Both the position numbers and the translations under genes were made by a program. A stretch of 56,324 bases of DNA from Embleya hyalina (GTDB lineage Bacteria; Actinomycetota; Actinomycetes; Streptomycetales; Streptomycetaceae). The notes under the pieces were generated by a model, which did no database searches, had not been told where the DNA came from, and saw only the letters and a list, made by a program, of their open reading frames with translations. Positions 38,288-45,532 of the stretch are shown in pieces (the stretch's first letter is position 1; the number at the start of each line of letters is the position of its first letter). The stretch spans positions 1 through 56,324 of the forward strand of contig NZ_BIFH01000050.1 in the NCBI RefSeq assembly GCF_003967355.1, in the 5' to 3' direction.

Positions 38288-38865
38288 GCCGCACCACGAC
38301 CACGACCGCCACCCGCCCGGGACGCATCACCTACGTCGGCCGCGACCGCCGGATCCGCGCCCTCCTGCCGCGCGTAATCGCCGCCGTCCGCGCCCAAGAC
38401 CTGGTCCTGCCCGACACCGTCATCTCGACGGCGATCGGCCCGGCCAACGTCGACCGGGCCATGCTGACCGCGATGCGGCGGGCCACCGACTGCCACGACC
38501 CGAAGGACAACGAACTGGACCCGGCCCCGATCGGGCCCTGGCCCGCGGACCGGGCGGCCGGCGCGGTCACCACCCCGGCCTGGCGGGGCAACGCGGAAAT
38601 CGTCCTCGACCGCGACATCGTCGGCCGCACCCCCGAGGACGACCTCATCCGCCTGCTCGGCCACCACCTGGTGCACGCCGCACAACTCCACGCCGCCAGC
38701 CCGGTCTGGATCGCGGTGGCCTCGCACCACACCGGGATCCGGAAGCTCGCGCCGCAATGGCTGTCCCGCAGGCGGGACCAACTCGCCGCCGACGAGAGAG
38801 CCGCCCACACCCTGGCCCCCACGATCCTCGCCGCGGTTCGTCACCGCCTGCCGACCCTCTTCTGA
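38284..38865 (+). CDS. Hypothetical protein with HHxxH motif
   Basis: This is a 193-residue ATGA-coupled protein. A helical segment carries LLGHHLVHAAQLHAA near residues 120-134, which could bind a metal (HHxxH) but lacks the Glu of a true HExxH protease. The equivalent stretch of the 35417-35920 protein (LIGGALVYAAQFA) has lost the His residues. No family is recognised; a protease-like fold without activity is possible. Confidence 0.6.
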   Translation: MSRTTTTTATRPGRITYVGRDRRIRALLPRVIAAVRAQDLVLPDTVISTAIGPANVDRAMLTAMRRATDCHDPKDNELDPAPIGPWPADRAAGAVTTPAWRGNAEIVLDRDIVGRTPEDDLIRLLGHHLVHAAQLHAASPVWIAVASHHTGIRKLAPQWLSRRRDQLAADERAAHTLAPTILAAVRHRLPTLF

Positions 38866-38922
38866 ACCCACCCACGGAAGAACCGGCACGGTCCGGCCGC
38901 CACGCCCTCGAGGAGGAGAACG

Positions 38923-39357
38923 ATGACCGACACCATCACCCCGGCGACCGCGTCGGTCGCCGCCCTGCACCGCCACATCGACGACCTGATCGCCAACATC
39001 CGCGCCGCCGACGCCAAGGCCTCGCTCGTCCTGGTCGGCGTCGGCGTCGGGGCGGGAGCCCTCGACCGCCTCCCGACCACGGCCGCCTGGGTCGCCGCGG
39101 CCGGTCTCGCCGCGACCGCGACCCTCCTGGGCCTGGTCCTGCTCCCACGCGTGGCCGGCTGGCTGGACGACGACCCCGATCCCGACACGATCCTGCGTCG
39201 GATCGCCGATGCCGACCACCCCCGGGCGCTCGCCACCCACTACGCGACGCTGCGCGTCCTCGTGCACCGCAAATACCGGCTCATCCGCGGCGCGCTCCTC
39301 ACCCTCGCGGCCACCGTCGCCGCCACAGCCCCGCTCACCGTCGCAACCACCCGCTGA
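38923..39357 (+). CDS. Pycsar-effector-like membrane protein
   Basis: This is a 144-residue protein with GAGGAGGAGA before the ATG. The motif HIDDLIANIRAADAKASLVL, then two hydrophobic segments (LVGVGVGAGALD plus AAWVAAAGLAATATLLGLVL), a soluble loop, VHRKYRLIRGALLTLAATVA and a last hydrophobic helix follow the plan of Pycsar transmembrane effectors (PycTM). These damage the membrane when a cyclic pyrimidine nucleotide is sensed during phage attack. No uridylate or cytidylate cyclase gene lies nearby, so it may be an orphan, may serve a host cyclase, or may belong to a wider family with another role. Confidence 0.65.
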   Translation: MTDTITPATASVAALHRHIDDLIANIRAADAKASLVLVGVGVGAGALDRLPTTAAWVAAAGLAATATLLGLVLLPRVAGWLDDDPDPDTILRRIADADHPRALATHYATLRVLVHRKYRLIRGALLTLAATVAATAPLTVATTR

Positions 39358-39379
39358 TCCCACCGATCGGAGCGCGTTC

Positions 39380-40036
39380 GTGACCACCGCACCCCCCGCC
39401 ACCGACCACGCCCTGGTGCTCGACCTGGTCGGGCAACTGCTCGACACGATCCCGCACACCACCCACCACGACCACCCCACCTCGGCACTGCCGCTGTGCG
39501 GCGTGCACCTGGAGGCCACCGGCCACACCCTCTACGCGATCGGCACCGACCTCCACACCCTGGCCGCCACCCGACGCTACGCCGGCGGCATCGGCACCTG
39601 GGAGTGCTTCCTGCCCGCCGAGGACGTCCGCGCGCTCCTGGCCCTGGCCCGCGCGTGCGACGTCCGCAACGGCCGCGTGCGGTTTGAGGAAACCGCCGGC
39701 CCCGGGCCCGACCGACTGCACGTACGCCTGGCCGGCCACACGCTCGCGCTCCCCGCGTGCGGACCGCTGCGCTTCGACTGGCGCGCCAAAATCGCCGAGG
39801 CCCTGGCCGTTGACCCCGCCCCCGTGGACGCCCAGTCCATCCCCGTCGACCAGTTGCGGCGGTGGACTCGTCAACCCGCCGGCACCCGCCTGCACATCTG
39901 GGACGCCGACGGCACCGCCGTGATCACCCGCTACGACGACCCCAACTACATCGGCCTGCACGGCCTCGCCCGAACCGCCGTCTCGAACGTGCCGCACCCG
40001 CGCACCGCCGCCCTCGACGCCTGGACGCACCGGTGA
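39380..40036 (+). CDS. Sliding-clamp-like protein (DnaN-related)
   Basis: This is a 218-residue protein. LPLCGVHLEATGHTLYAIGT, then DLHTLAATRR and WECFLPAEDVRALLALARAC, resemble the repeated fold of DnaN (VLLEA...L.ATD..RLA). The length fits about two of DnaN's three domains. It may be a plasmid clamp, an inhibitor that competes with the host clamp, or a relative with a new job. The match is by pattern only. GTGA couples it to the next gene. Confidence 0.55.
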   Translation: MTTAPPATDHALVLDLVGQLLDTIPHTTHHDHPTSALPLCGVHLEATGHTLYAIGTDLHTLAATRRYAGGIGTWECFLPAEDVRALLALARACDVRNGRVRFEETAGPGPDRLHVRLAGHTLALPACGPLRFDWRAKIAEALAVDPAPVDAQSIPVDQLRRWTRQPAGTRLHIWDADGTAVITRYDDPNYIGLHGLARTAVSNVPHPRTAALDAWTHR

Positions 40037-40236
40037 CCGCCGACGAGTTCAACGAAGAACATCCCGTGGGCACCGAGGTGACGGCGTATCCGGGTGTCCG
40101 CGGCCAGGAGCCCGCGCTGATCACGCGCACACGGACGCGAGCGTGGACCTTGGGACACGGCGCGGCCGTGGTGGCCGTCGACGGTCACGTCGGCGGCATT
40201 GCACTCACGCACGTGGACGTCCGTCGCGACTGCTGA
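40033..40236 (+). CDS. Small beta-rich hypothetical protein
   Basis: This is a 67-residue GTGA-coupled protein: VTADEFNEEHPVGTEVTAYP, ALITRTRTRAWTLGHGAAVV and IALTHVDVRRDC. Short strands suggest a small barrel of the SH3 type. This kind of protein is frequent on Streptomyces plasmids and in phages. The function is unknown. Confidence 0.6.
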   Translation: MTADEFNEEHPVGTEVTAYPGVRGQEPALITRTRTRAWTLGHGAAVVAVDGHVGGIALTHVDVRRDC

Positions 40237-40306
40237 TCTCAACCAGAACACCGAGAACCACGCGATGCCCGGAACACCCGACCACTCCCGGAGACGAGAA
40301 CACGAC

Positions 40307-40429
40307 ATGGGCCAAACCATCCTGATCGAGACCTGCCACTGCGGGCACACGGTCTCGGGCTCACCGAACGGCTGGACCACCTGCCCCGCCGGACACAGGA
40401 TCCAGCTCAGCCCCGGAACCGGCACCTGA
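40307..40429 (+). CDS. Zinc-knuckle microprotein, 40 residues
   Basis: GGAGACGAGAA lies 8 or more bases before ATG 40307; an upstream in-frame ATG at 40265 is less likely. It reads MGQTILIETCHCGHTVSGSP and then TTCPAGHRIQL, a CxC...CxxxH zinc site. It is the last gene of the long operon and is followed by two terminator-like hairpins. Confidence 0.55.
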   Translation: MGQTILIETCHCGHTVSGSPNGWTTCPAGHRIQLSPGTGT

Positions 40430-40442
40430 CAACCCCGACCAA

Positions 40443-40475
40443 CGGCGGGCCTGATCACGAGGATCGGGCCCGCCG
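40443..40475. terminator. Operon-end hairpin 1
   Basis: CGGCGGGCC and GGCCCGCCG enclose a GATC/GATC inner stem. It lies directly after the last gene of the plus-strand operon and before convergent genes. Confidence 0.6.
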
Positions 40476-40498
40476 TCGTCGTGCCCGGCGAAGACCAG

Positions 40499-40528
40499 GA
40501 AGGGGCGCCCAGACGGGGGCGCCCCTTC
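40499..40528. terminator. Operon-end hairpin 2, bidirectional
   Basis: The perfect 11-bp stem GAAGGGGCGCC/GGCGCCCCTTC lies between the plus-strand transfer operon and the minus-strand par operon, and probably stops both. Confidence 0.65.
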
Positions 40529-40569
40529 GGTGTGCAGGGCGTCCCCGGCGGCCGTTGTGTCAGAAGGCT

Positions 40570-41430
40570 CTAGGCATCGAGAGTCGGATCGTCGCCGAGA
40601 GGGCTGCCGTTCCTGGAAACGGTCAGGCCCAGGGCGTTTGCGATCGAGACGAGATCGTCGGTGAGATCCAGGACTAGGCGCCGGGCATGAGCGGGATGTT
40701 CGGCATTGGCGTCGTGCACCGCTGTGCGGGTCACTGCGGCGGACACCCGGGTGAGGCGTTCCTGAGCGAGCTGCAGGCGCTCGAAGACCGACGAGCGGGG
40801 ATTCGAGGAGGCGGCCCGGGGCGACGGCTCCGGGGCGAACCCGGCCGCCTTGCGCGCGTCCCGCAACGATGCGCCGGTGACCTTCCCGGCTTCCTGGGCC
40901 TTCGCCACGACAGCCTTGGCGGCCTCGATGCCGTGCTGTTCCATCACCGGTGCCAGGATCCGGCCGTGGGACTCGGCGAGCGGCGTGTCAAAAATTTTTG
41001 TCAACGCGAACATGACGGGAGCGGCTTCGAGGATCTGATAGGCGCGTTGTCGGCTGAGCTGGAACCGCTGCTCGACGTACGACTCGAACGTCGCGTGCGT
41101 GACCTTGTACAGGTCGCGGGAACGGATCTCCTGAAGTGCCATCCCGATCTCGACGGTCACCCGCGCCTTCGCCGCCGCCATCGAGTTGCGATGGTTCTCG
41201 GCGGCCGCGTCGATCGCCGCCTCGTAGAAGCGCAGTTGCTCGGCCGGTGTGCCGGTCACTCCGGCGGGATCGACGACCTGGGCCTGACGGGCGCCGGGAA
41301 CCAGCGCGGCCGCGCTCGACGCCGCCGCCGCGATCTGATCGCCGACGAGGATCTGCGTCCTGCTCGGGGCGGGAGCCTGCGGCGTGGGCCGGCGCCGCGT
41401 GGCGCGTGGAGATTTCCCGCCGCCGCTCAC
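40570..41430 (-). CDS. ParB-like partition protein
   Basis: This is a 286-residue protein. GTG 41430 overlaps the parA stop (GTGA), so it is coupled to parA. It has a basic Pro-rich N-terminus, a helical segment (LRFYEAAIDAAAENHRNSMA) and a helix-turn-helix-like FESYVEQRFQLSRQRAYQIL. A C-terminal part with FERLQLAQERLTRVSAAVTR follows. It lacks the ParB/Spo0J N-terminal CTPase motifs, so it is a partner DNA-binding protein of the plasmid (type Ib or HTH) kind rather than canonical ParB. It is expected to bind a centromere site. Candidate sites include the 12-bp array at 43216-43299. Confidence 0.75.
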   Translation of the reverse strand: MSGGGKSPRATRRRPTPQAPAPSRTQILVGDQIAAAASSAAALVPGARQAQVVDPAGVTGTPAEQLRFYEAAIDAAAENHRNSMAAAKARVTVEIGMALQEIRSRDLYKVTHATFESYVEQRFQLSRQRAYQILEAAPVMFALTKIFDTPLAESHGRILAPVMEQHGIEAAKAVVAKAQEAGKVTGASLRDARKAAGFAPEPSPRAASSNPRSSVFERLQLAQERLTRVSAAVTRTAVHDANAEHPAHARRLVLDLTDDLVSIANALGLTVSRNGSPLGDDPTLDA

Positions 41431-42218
41431 GACGTCGCCTTGATCAGACGCTCGGCAAGCTGCCCGAACCACGCACGAGCCTCGCGGCCGCCCTCAGACT
41501 TTTGCGCGACGAGCGGCAGTTGCGACTCGTCCGCGTCCTGGATGGCGGTGCGCACCGGGATGACGGGCTCCCACAACAACGGTCCGAACGTCTCGGGCAG
41601 CGTCTCCAGTTGGCCGACGTGCGCCGGCTTGCGGACGTCGTACCCCGCCACGATCACACCGATCAGGTGCAGCTCCGGGTTCGACAGGTTCGTCCCCTGC
41701 GCCTCCACGAACGCCCGGAACCGCAGCGCGCCCTCGATCGAGTAGTACTCGGGCTCCGTGACGGCCACCGCGTTCGGTCCCGCGGCCAAGGCCAGCTGCG
41801 TCAGGTGGAACAGGCTGGGCGGGCAGTCGAAAAGCGTGAAGTCGTAGCCGTCGTCGGCACCGTCCAAGGCGATCGCGAGGCGGCGGTACGCACCGATGAC
41901 GCCCGCCTCGCTCATCCGGTCCTCCAGGTCCAGAGTGGACGGACACACCGAGATCCGCGACGCGTACTCGGCATCCCACCCGCAAGGCCAGATCGAATCC
42001 GCCACCGCACCGCGGCGGTTCTCCTTGATGGCCTCCGAGACGGTCCGTGCGCCCAGGTCGCCGACAACGCCCAGCCGGCCCGAAGAGTTGCCCTGCGGGT
42101 CGAGGTCCATCACCAGAACCCGCTTGCCCAGGACCGCCAGCGCCTCGGCCACGCGGACCGTCACGGTGGTCTTGCCCACCCCGCCCTTGTTGTTGCCCAT
42201 CGCGACCCGCGTCGCCAT
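41427..42218 (-). CDS. parA: ParA-family partition ATPase
   Basis: This is a 263-residue protein from ATG 42218 with GGGAGCGG upstream. The deviant Walker A KGGVGKTT at residues 11-18 is followed by VMDLDPQGNSSGRLG, FTLFDCPPSL (Walker B) and EPEYYSIEGALRF. ParA forms ATP-dependent dimers on the nucleoid and moves plasmid copies apart. The short length without an N-terminal regulatory domain is type Ib-like. The next gene is the ParB-like partner. Confidence 0.93.
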   Translation of the reverse strand: MATRVAMGNNKGGVGKTTVTVRVAEALAVLGKRVLVMDLDPQGNSSGRLGVVGDLGARTVSEAIKENRRGAVADSIWPCGWDAEYASRISVCPSTLDLEDRMSEAGVIGAYRRLAIALDGADDGYDFTLFDCPPSLFHLTQLALAAGPNAVAVTEPEYYSIEGALRFRAFVEAQGTNLSNPELHLIGVIVAGYDVRKPAHVGQLETLPETFGPLLWEPVIPVRTAIQDADESQLPLVAQKSEGGREARAWFGQLAERLIKATS

Positions 42219-42334
42219 TTCCGCTCCCGTCCGTCTCTGCCGGCCCTCGCGGCCGCCAAGGGGCACCGTAGCGGGACGGAGTGGATCGTCTTGCCCGACA
42301 TGCCCCAAACCGGCGTCCTTCACCGGCAGGAAAC

Positions 42335-42374
42335 CATCGAGGCCCGCCAGAAGCGTGTCCGGCGGGCCTCGATG
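42335..42374 (-). terminator. Terminator after the toxin gene
   Basis: The perfect 14-bp stem CATCGAGGCCCGCC/GGCGGGCCTCGATG lies between the toxin stop at 42447 and the parA start. On the minus strand a short TTT follows the stem. Confidence 0.6.
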
Positions 42375-42446
42375 CGATACGTCACGCCGAGAGACTGTGA
42401 CGAAAATCGGCGCCGCGCTCTCGGCGATCGGCACGTCGGGTCGTGT

Positions 42447-42695
42447 CTACGGCGGTCCCTGGAGTCGGACCACGGTGATCTGCAGAATGCCCCGGCTCAC
42501 GTAGAAGACGATCAGGCAGTCCCCTGCCAGGGCCTGGCGACGGTCGGGCTCGGAGGAGCTGATGGCCTGGGACCCGCCGTAGGGGTCGTCGGCGAGCCGG
42601 TCGACCGCCCGGTCGAGGCGGGTTCGTATGTCGGCGCGTAACGCGTTGCGGGACGAGGCGGCCACCGGGGCGTACTCGACGCGGTAGCGGCTCAC
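42447..42695 (-). CDS. RelE/ParE-type toxin
   Basis: This is an 82-residue protein whose GTG overlaps the antitoxin stop. MSRYRVEYAPVAASSRNALR, LDRAVDRLADDPYGG and the closing strand IVFYVSRGILQITVVRLQ give the RelE/ParE fold pattern. Such toxins cut mRNA on the ribosome (RelE) or block gyrase (ParE); the sequence does not decide which. With the gene upstream it forms a plasmid addiction module next to the par operon. Confidence 0.82.
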   Translation of the reverse strand: MSRYRVEYAPVAASSRNALRADIRTRLDRAVDRLADDPYGGSQAISSSEPDRRQALAGDCLIVFYVSRGILQITVVRLQGPP

Positions 42696-42979
42696 CCCGT
42701 GTACCCGTCCAGCTCCTCGGCAGGGATCATCCCGGAGTGGTCACCGGCCTCCAGGCGCCGGAAGATTGCCTCGTCCTCGTCGATCGCCTCCTGCGGCAGA
42801 CCCCACCGGGCCGCGATCAGCGGGACCTGCGTCAGCGGGGCCGCGTCGATCTCCGCGTCGAACGCCTCACGCGCTGCATCGTCCGGAAGCCCGGCTCTGA
42901 TTCCCCCCAGGCTCCCCGGGAGTTCGACCAGCTCGCCGCCGATGTGGGTGATCAGTACCGGGTCGCCGTGCTCGGCCAT
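42692..42979 (-). CDS. Antitoxin of the RelE/ParE pair
   Basis: This is a 95-residue acidic protein; GGAGGGG precedes ATG 42979. It reads MAEHGDPVLITHIGGELVEL and ends RLEAGDHSGMIPAEELDGYT. It precedes and overlaps the toxin gene, the usual antitoxin-toxin order. The N-terminal part may bind the operator and the C-terminal part the toxin. The antitoxin identity rests mainly on context. Confidence 0.72.
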   Translation of the reverse strand: MAEHGDPVLITHIGGELVELPGSLGGIRAGLPDDAAREAFDAEIDAAPLTQVPLIAARWGLPQEAIDEDEAIFRRLEAGDHSGMIPAEELDGYTG

Positions 42980-43353
42980 GATGGGTGTCCCCTCCGGGTC
43001 GGGTCCGGGTCGTCGCCCACCAGTGTGCGCTTCCACCTCGAGGTGCCGGCAGTGGCGCACGGCGGCGCTCGGGCGCGCGGCCCGCCGCAGGCAGAGTCGG
43101 GGGGCCGGGGAACCACGACAAACGCCTTACCCCCGTAGAGAAGTAGTCGGCTGTTTCTTCACCCCTGTCTACGCCCCTGATCAGGCGCTTTACCGCGAAG
43201 GTCCTCGGGCCCGACGGGACCCGAGCTGGGACGTGAGGCAAGCTCCGACGCGAGTCCCGAACCGGGACCCGGATCGGGACTCAAGCCGGGACCTCGGCCT
43301 CGCACGCGGGGCGTGACGGCGGTAACGGACACCCGCCGCAGGTCACAGGCGGT
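42980..43353. other. Intergenic region with a 12-bp repeat array
   Basis: This 374-bp gap upstream of the toxin-antitoxin operon contains no supported gene. It holds the array at 43216-43299 and presumably the minus-strand promoter of the operon. Confidence 0.5.
43216..43299. repeat. Seven 12-bp units around GGGAC
   Basis: Consecutive 12-mers read GGGACCCGAGCT, GGGACGTGAGGC, two inverted-looking units (AAGCTCCGACGC, GAGTCCCGAACC), GGGACCCGGATC, GGGACTCAAGCC and GGGACCTCGGCC. The array lies 1 kb upstream of parA and next to the toxin-antitoxin operon. It may be a partition centromere, an operator array or iterons. Confidence 0.55.
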
Positions 43354-43680
43354 CTAACTGTCCGAATCGGCGGTAGCGGTGGTGGGGAACAACTCCAGCG
43401 GAGCGACGTCGACGAGCGCCTGGTCCCGCTCGCCGCGTTCCTCCGGGCCGGCGTCGGCGGGTTCGGCAGGCGCGAAATCGGCGAGCGGGAGCAGATCGAG
43501 TTGGCGCGGGCCGTCGACGTCCGGAGCCTCGGTCGCGGGGGTCCACGAACCTCTGCAGGAGATGGGTGCGCCGGCGAGGCGGCGGGCGTGGGTCGGGTCG
43601 TCGTGGCGCCACACGTCGTGCGACTCGGTGAGCGCGACCCGGCGGCCGCACACACCGCACGTGCCCCGAGGTCGCTGCAT
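43354..43680 (-). CDS. Hypothetical protein with N-terminal zinc knuckle
   Basis: ATG 43680 is chosen because GGAGG lies 8 bases upstream; ATGs at 43686-43698 overlap that site. The 108-residue protein begins MQRPRGTCGVCGRRVALTES, with an HDVWRHDDPTHARRL His-rich stretch and a further Cys. An acidic Pro-rich tail follows. It could be a small HNH-like or zinc-ribbon protein, but the catalytic pattern is incomplete. It has its own promoter region shared with the hairpin at 43726. Confidence 0.6.
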   Translation of the reverse strand: MQRPRGTCGVCGRRVALTESHDVWRHDDPTHARRLAGAPISCRGSWTPATEAPDVDGPRQLDLLPLADFAPAEPADAGPEERGERDQALVDVAPLELFPTTATADSDS

Positions 43681-43725
43681 GCTCATGCCCTCCATCATGC
43701 GGGCCGGGGTCCGGCCGGGACGGGC

Positions 43726-43767
43726 GAACGGCCGCCTCCCCGTCGTATCGCGGGGTGGCGGCCGTTC
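43726..43767 (-). terminator. Terminator between two minus-strand units
   Basis: GAACGGCCGCC-T-CCCC and GGGG-T-GGCGGCCGTTC form a 15-bp stem with one T-T mismatch and a 10-base loop. It follows the stop of the 43808-44137 gene. Confidence 0.65.
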
Positions 43768-43777
43768 GCGGTTCGTC

Positions 43778-43811
43778 GAAGTGGAAGGTGTCAGGAAGTG
43801 GAAGGTGTCAG
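43778..43811. repeat. 17-bp perfect tandem duplication
   Basis: GAAGTGGAAGGTGTCAG occurs twice without a gap (43778-43794 and 43795-43811) across the stop codon of the 43808-44137 gene. Confidence 0.75.
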
Positions 43812-44137
43812 GGCTGGTGGGTGATGCGGGCGCGGAGGTCGCGCGCGAGGGCGGCGAGGTGTTCGGAGTCCGACACCGCGACGCCGTTCAACAACTGGGC
43901 CAGGCTCGCGGCGATGCTCGGGATCTCGGGGACGACGTCCAGGCCGCCGTGGTCGAGGAGGGTGAGGGTCTGGCCGGGGATCGCGGCGGTCCACGAACCG
44001 CCCGGGCGCCCGTCCCGGAGGTACAGCAGCACGGACCCGTCGTCGGCGGACAGGGGCGCGATCCTCCAGTCCGTGTCGGCGAGCCACGTCTGCAACTCGG
44101 CGCGGCCGCCGCGGACGACCTCGAACTCGTTGCTCAT
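43808..44137 (-). CDS. Hypothetical protein of a four-gene operon
   Basis: This is a 109-residue protein, ATGA-coupled to the gene before. It reads MSNEFEVVRGGRAELQTWLA, SVLLYLRDGRPGGSWTAAIP, and ends HLAALARDLRARITHQP. It is probably an alpha/beta protein. No family is recognised. Its 3' end is altered by the 17-bp duplication, which adds no residues because the stop comes first. Confidence 0.65.
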   Translation of the reverse strand: MSNEFEVVRGGRAELQTWLADTDWRIAPLSADDGSVLLYLRDGRPGGSWTAAIPGQTLTLLDHGGLDVVPEIPSIAASLAQLLNGVAVSDSEHLAALARDLRARITHQP

Positions 44138-44505
44138 CCTTCGCGCCCTTCGGTGGTGGGGCCGGTCCACGAGAGCAGGGACAGAGCGCCGTGGGCTCGG
44201 GCGATCGCGGCATGGGCCTGCCCGAGGGCGGCCGCGGTGTCGGTCAACGCGAGGTCGGCGCCGGCGAGCCGGCCGTCGGTGTCGCCGTCGTCGGCCTTGA
44301 CGTTGCCGGTGGCGGCCATGCGTGCCAGGTGGGAGCGGAGCTGCTCCAAGGCCTGCGGCAGGCTGGCCAGGAGGTCGTTCACACCGCCGACGGTGTCGTA
44401 CACCTGCGACGGGTACGCGAAGGCGTCGCCGACCAGGGTGCGGTGGTTGAGTTCGCGGATCGCCTCGGCGGCGGTGTCGGCGATCTCGGACGGGGTGCGG
44501 GTCAT
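44134..44505 (-). CDS. Helical hypothetical protein, paralogue of the frameshifted gene
   Basis: GAAGGGA precedes ATG 44505. The 123-residue protein is all-helical (TPSEIADTAAEAIRELNHRT, VNDLLASLPQALEQLRSHLA) with an Asp/Gly-rich loop. The same helical pattern occurs in the interrupted gene at 33191-33593, so the plasmid carries two versions, one broken. The shape recalls small WXG-like helical hairpins but lacks the WXG motif. It is coupled to the next gene. Confidence 0.65.
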   Translation of the reverse strand: MTRTPSEIADTAAEAIRELNHRTLVGDAFAYPSQVYDTVGGVNDLLASLPQALEQLRSHLARMAATGNVKADDGDTDGRLAGADLALTDTAAALGQAHAAIARAHGALSLLSWTGPTTEGREG

Positions 44506-44516
44506 CGGTGGTCCCT

Positions 44517-44630
44517 TCAACGGTGTTCGGGTCGCGCGCTGACGTCGTGCGTGGTCGTGGCCTGCCGCGCGGATGTGGGGTCGCGGGTCGGCGCGAGGAT
44601 CACGGGCACCTCGAACAGTGCGGTTTTCAT
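44517..44630 (-). CDS. Microprotein, 37 residues
   Basis: The ATG overlaps the stop of the upstream gene (ATGA). It reads MKTALFEVPVILAPTRDPTS and ends DVSARPEHR. Tight coupling is the main support. There is no known family. Confidence 0.45.
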   Translation of the reverse strand: MKTALFEVPVILAPTRDPTSARQATTTHDVSARPEHR

Positions 44631-45316
44631 TCGCGGTTCGCGCGCAGCTCGGCGGCGCGGGCCCGGTTCGCGGCGGCCTCCTCGGCGGCGCCGGGGTTGT
44701 CGCCGAGCGCGGCCGCGCGATCCCAGGCGTCGGCGCGGCGGTCGTACACCGCCGCCAGGCGCTCGCCGGTCCACCCGGCCTCGACCGCGGAGGCGGTCAG
44801 GCCGATCAGGGCCGCGATCTCGTGGGAGGGGTGGGCCTCCGTCGGGGCCCGTAGGTCGATGCGGTGGTCGGCCGTCCATTCGCCGATCGTGGCCAGGATG
44901 TCGGCGGGGGAGCGGCCGGGCCGGTCGGGGTCGAGCGCGGCCAGGGCGTTGTCGCGGATCGCGGCCCAGGTGCGTGCCTGGTCGCCGTAGGCGCCCTCGA
45001 CGGACTGGGCGGTGACGCCGATGCGGCCGGTGCGGGCGTTGGGCAGTTCGTCGCCGATGCGGCGCCAACTGGTGCCGGCCTCCCGTTCGGCGAGGACCGC
45101 GGCGGTCAGGACCTCCTGGGCGAGTTCCGTGAGCCACACCGCGCGGGCGACCAGGTCCCCGGGCTCCTCGTCCGCGTCGACCAGGAACACGTGCGCGGCC
45201 GAGGACGCGTGGACGGCGGCCTGCTGCAGGAGCAGACGCCGAAGGGCGATGCGCCCGTACCGGGCGCGGTCGAGCAGGGCCCGGTCGGCGGGCTCGGCTC
45301 CGGTGGTGTTCGTCAT
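44627..45316 (-). CDS. Hypothetical helical protein
   Basis: This is a 229-residue protein, the first gene of a four-gene minus-strand operon. It reads ALLDRARYGRIALRRLLLQQ, LVARAVWLTELAQEVLTAAV, SWRRIGDELPNARTGRIGVT and ends in an Ala/Arg/Glu helix. The stretch EAGTSWRRIGDELPN looks like a helix-turn-helix used by plasmid regulators (it recurs as GxSWxxIGxxLGxx in other proteins). It probably binds DNA. No named family is recognised. Confidence 0.65.
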   Translation of the reverse strand: MTNTTGAEPADRALLDRARYGRIALRRLLLQQAAVHASSAAHVFLVDADEEPGDLVARAVWLTELAQEVLTAAVLAEREAGTSWRRIGDELPNARTGRIGVTAQSVEGAYGDQARTWAAIRDNALAALDPDRPGRSPADILATIGEWTADHRIDLRAPTEAHPSHEIAALIGLTASAVEAGWTGERLAAVYDRRADAWDRAAALGDNPGAAEEAAANRARAAELRANRE

Positions 45317-45354
45317 GGACGCACCGTGCCCCCGACACCATGGTCAACTCAACC

Positions 45355-45370
45355 TCAATCTGAAGATTGA
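45355..45370. promoter_or_regulatory. Operator-like dyad in a divergent promoter
   Basis: TCAATCT-GA-AGATTGA is a perfect 7-bp dyad in an AT-rich stretch between divergent genes (45316 minus and 45533 plus). It probably controls one or both. Confidence 0.5.
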
Positions 45371-45532
45371 ACACTTTCAGGATGGGATTGATAGATCGGT
45401 CTTTGGTCACGATCGATTCCGGGACGAAAAGACGCGGACCCGCCAGGCGTTCGCACCCGGTGCGACACACGCCCTTCGTGGGCAACGGGCAACTCCTCCC
45501 GGTGCCGCCCGGTGCCGGCCAGGGTGGGATCC

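Noticed and set aside
43264-43275. TRS/clt array for TraB based on GACCCGGA
   Set aside because: The pSVH1 8-mer appears here as a single copy within a different 12-bp array; no tandem set of GACCCGGA was found, so no clt call is made.
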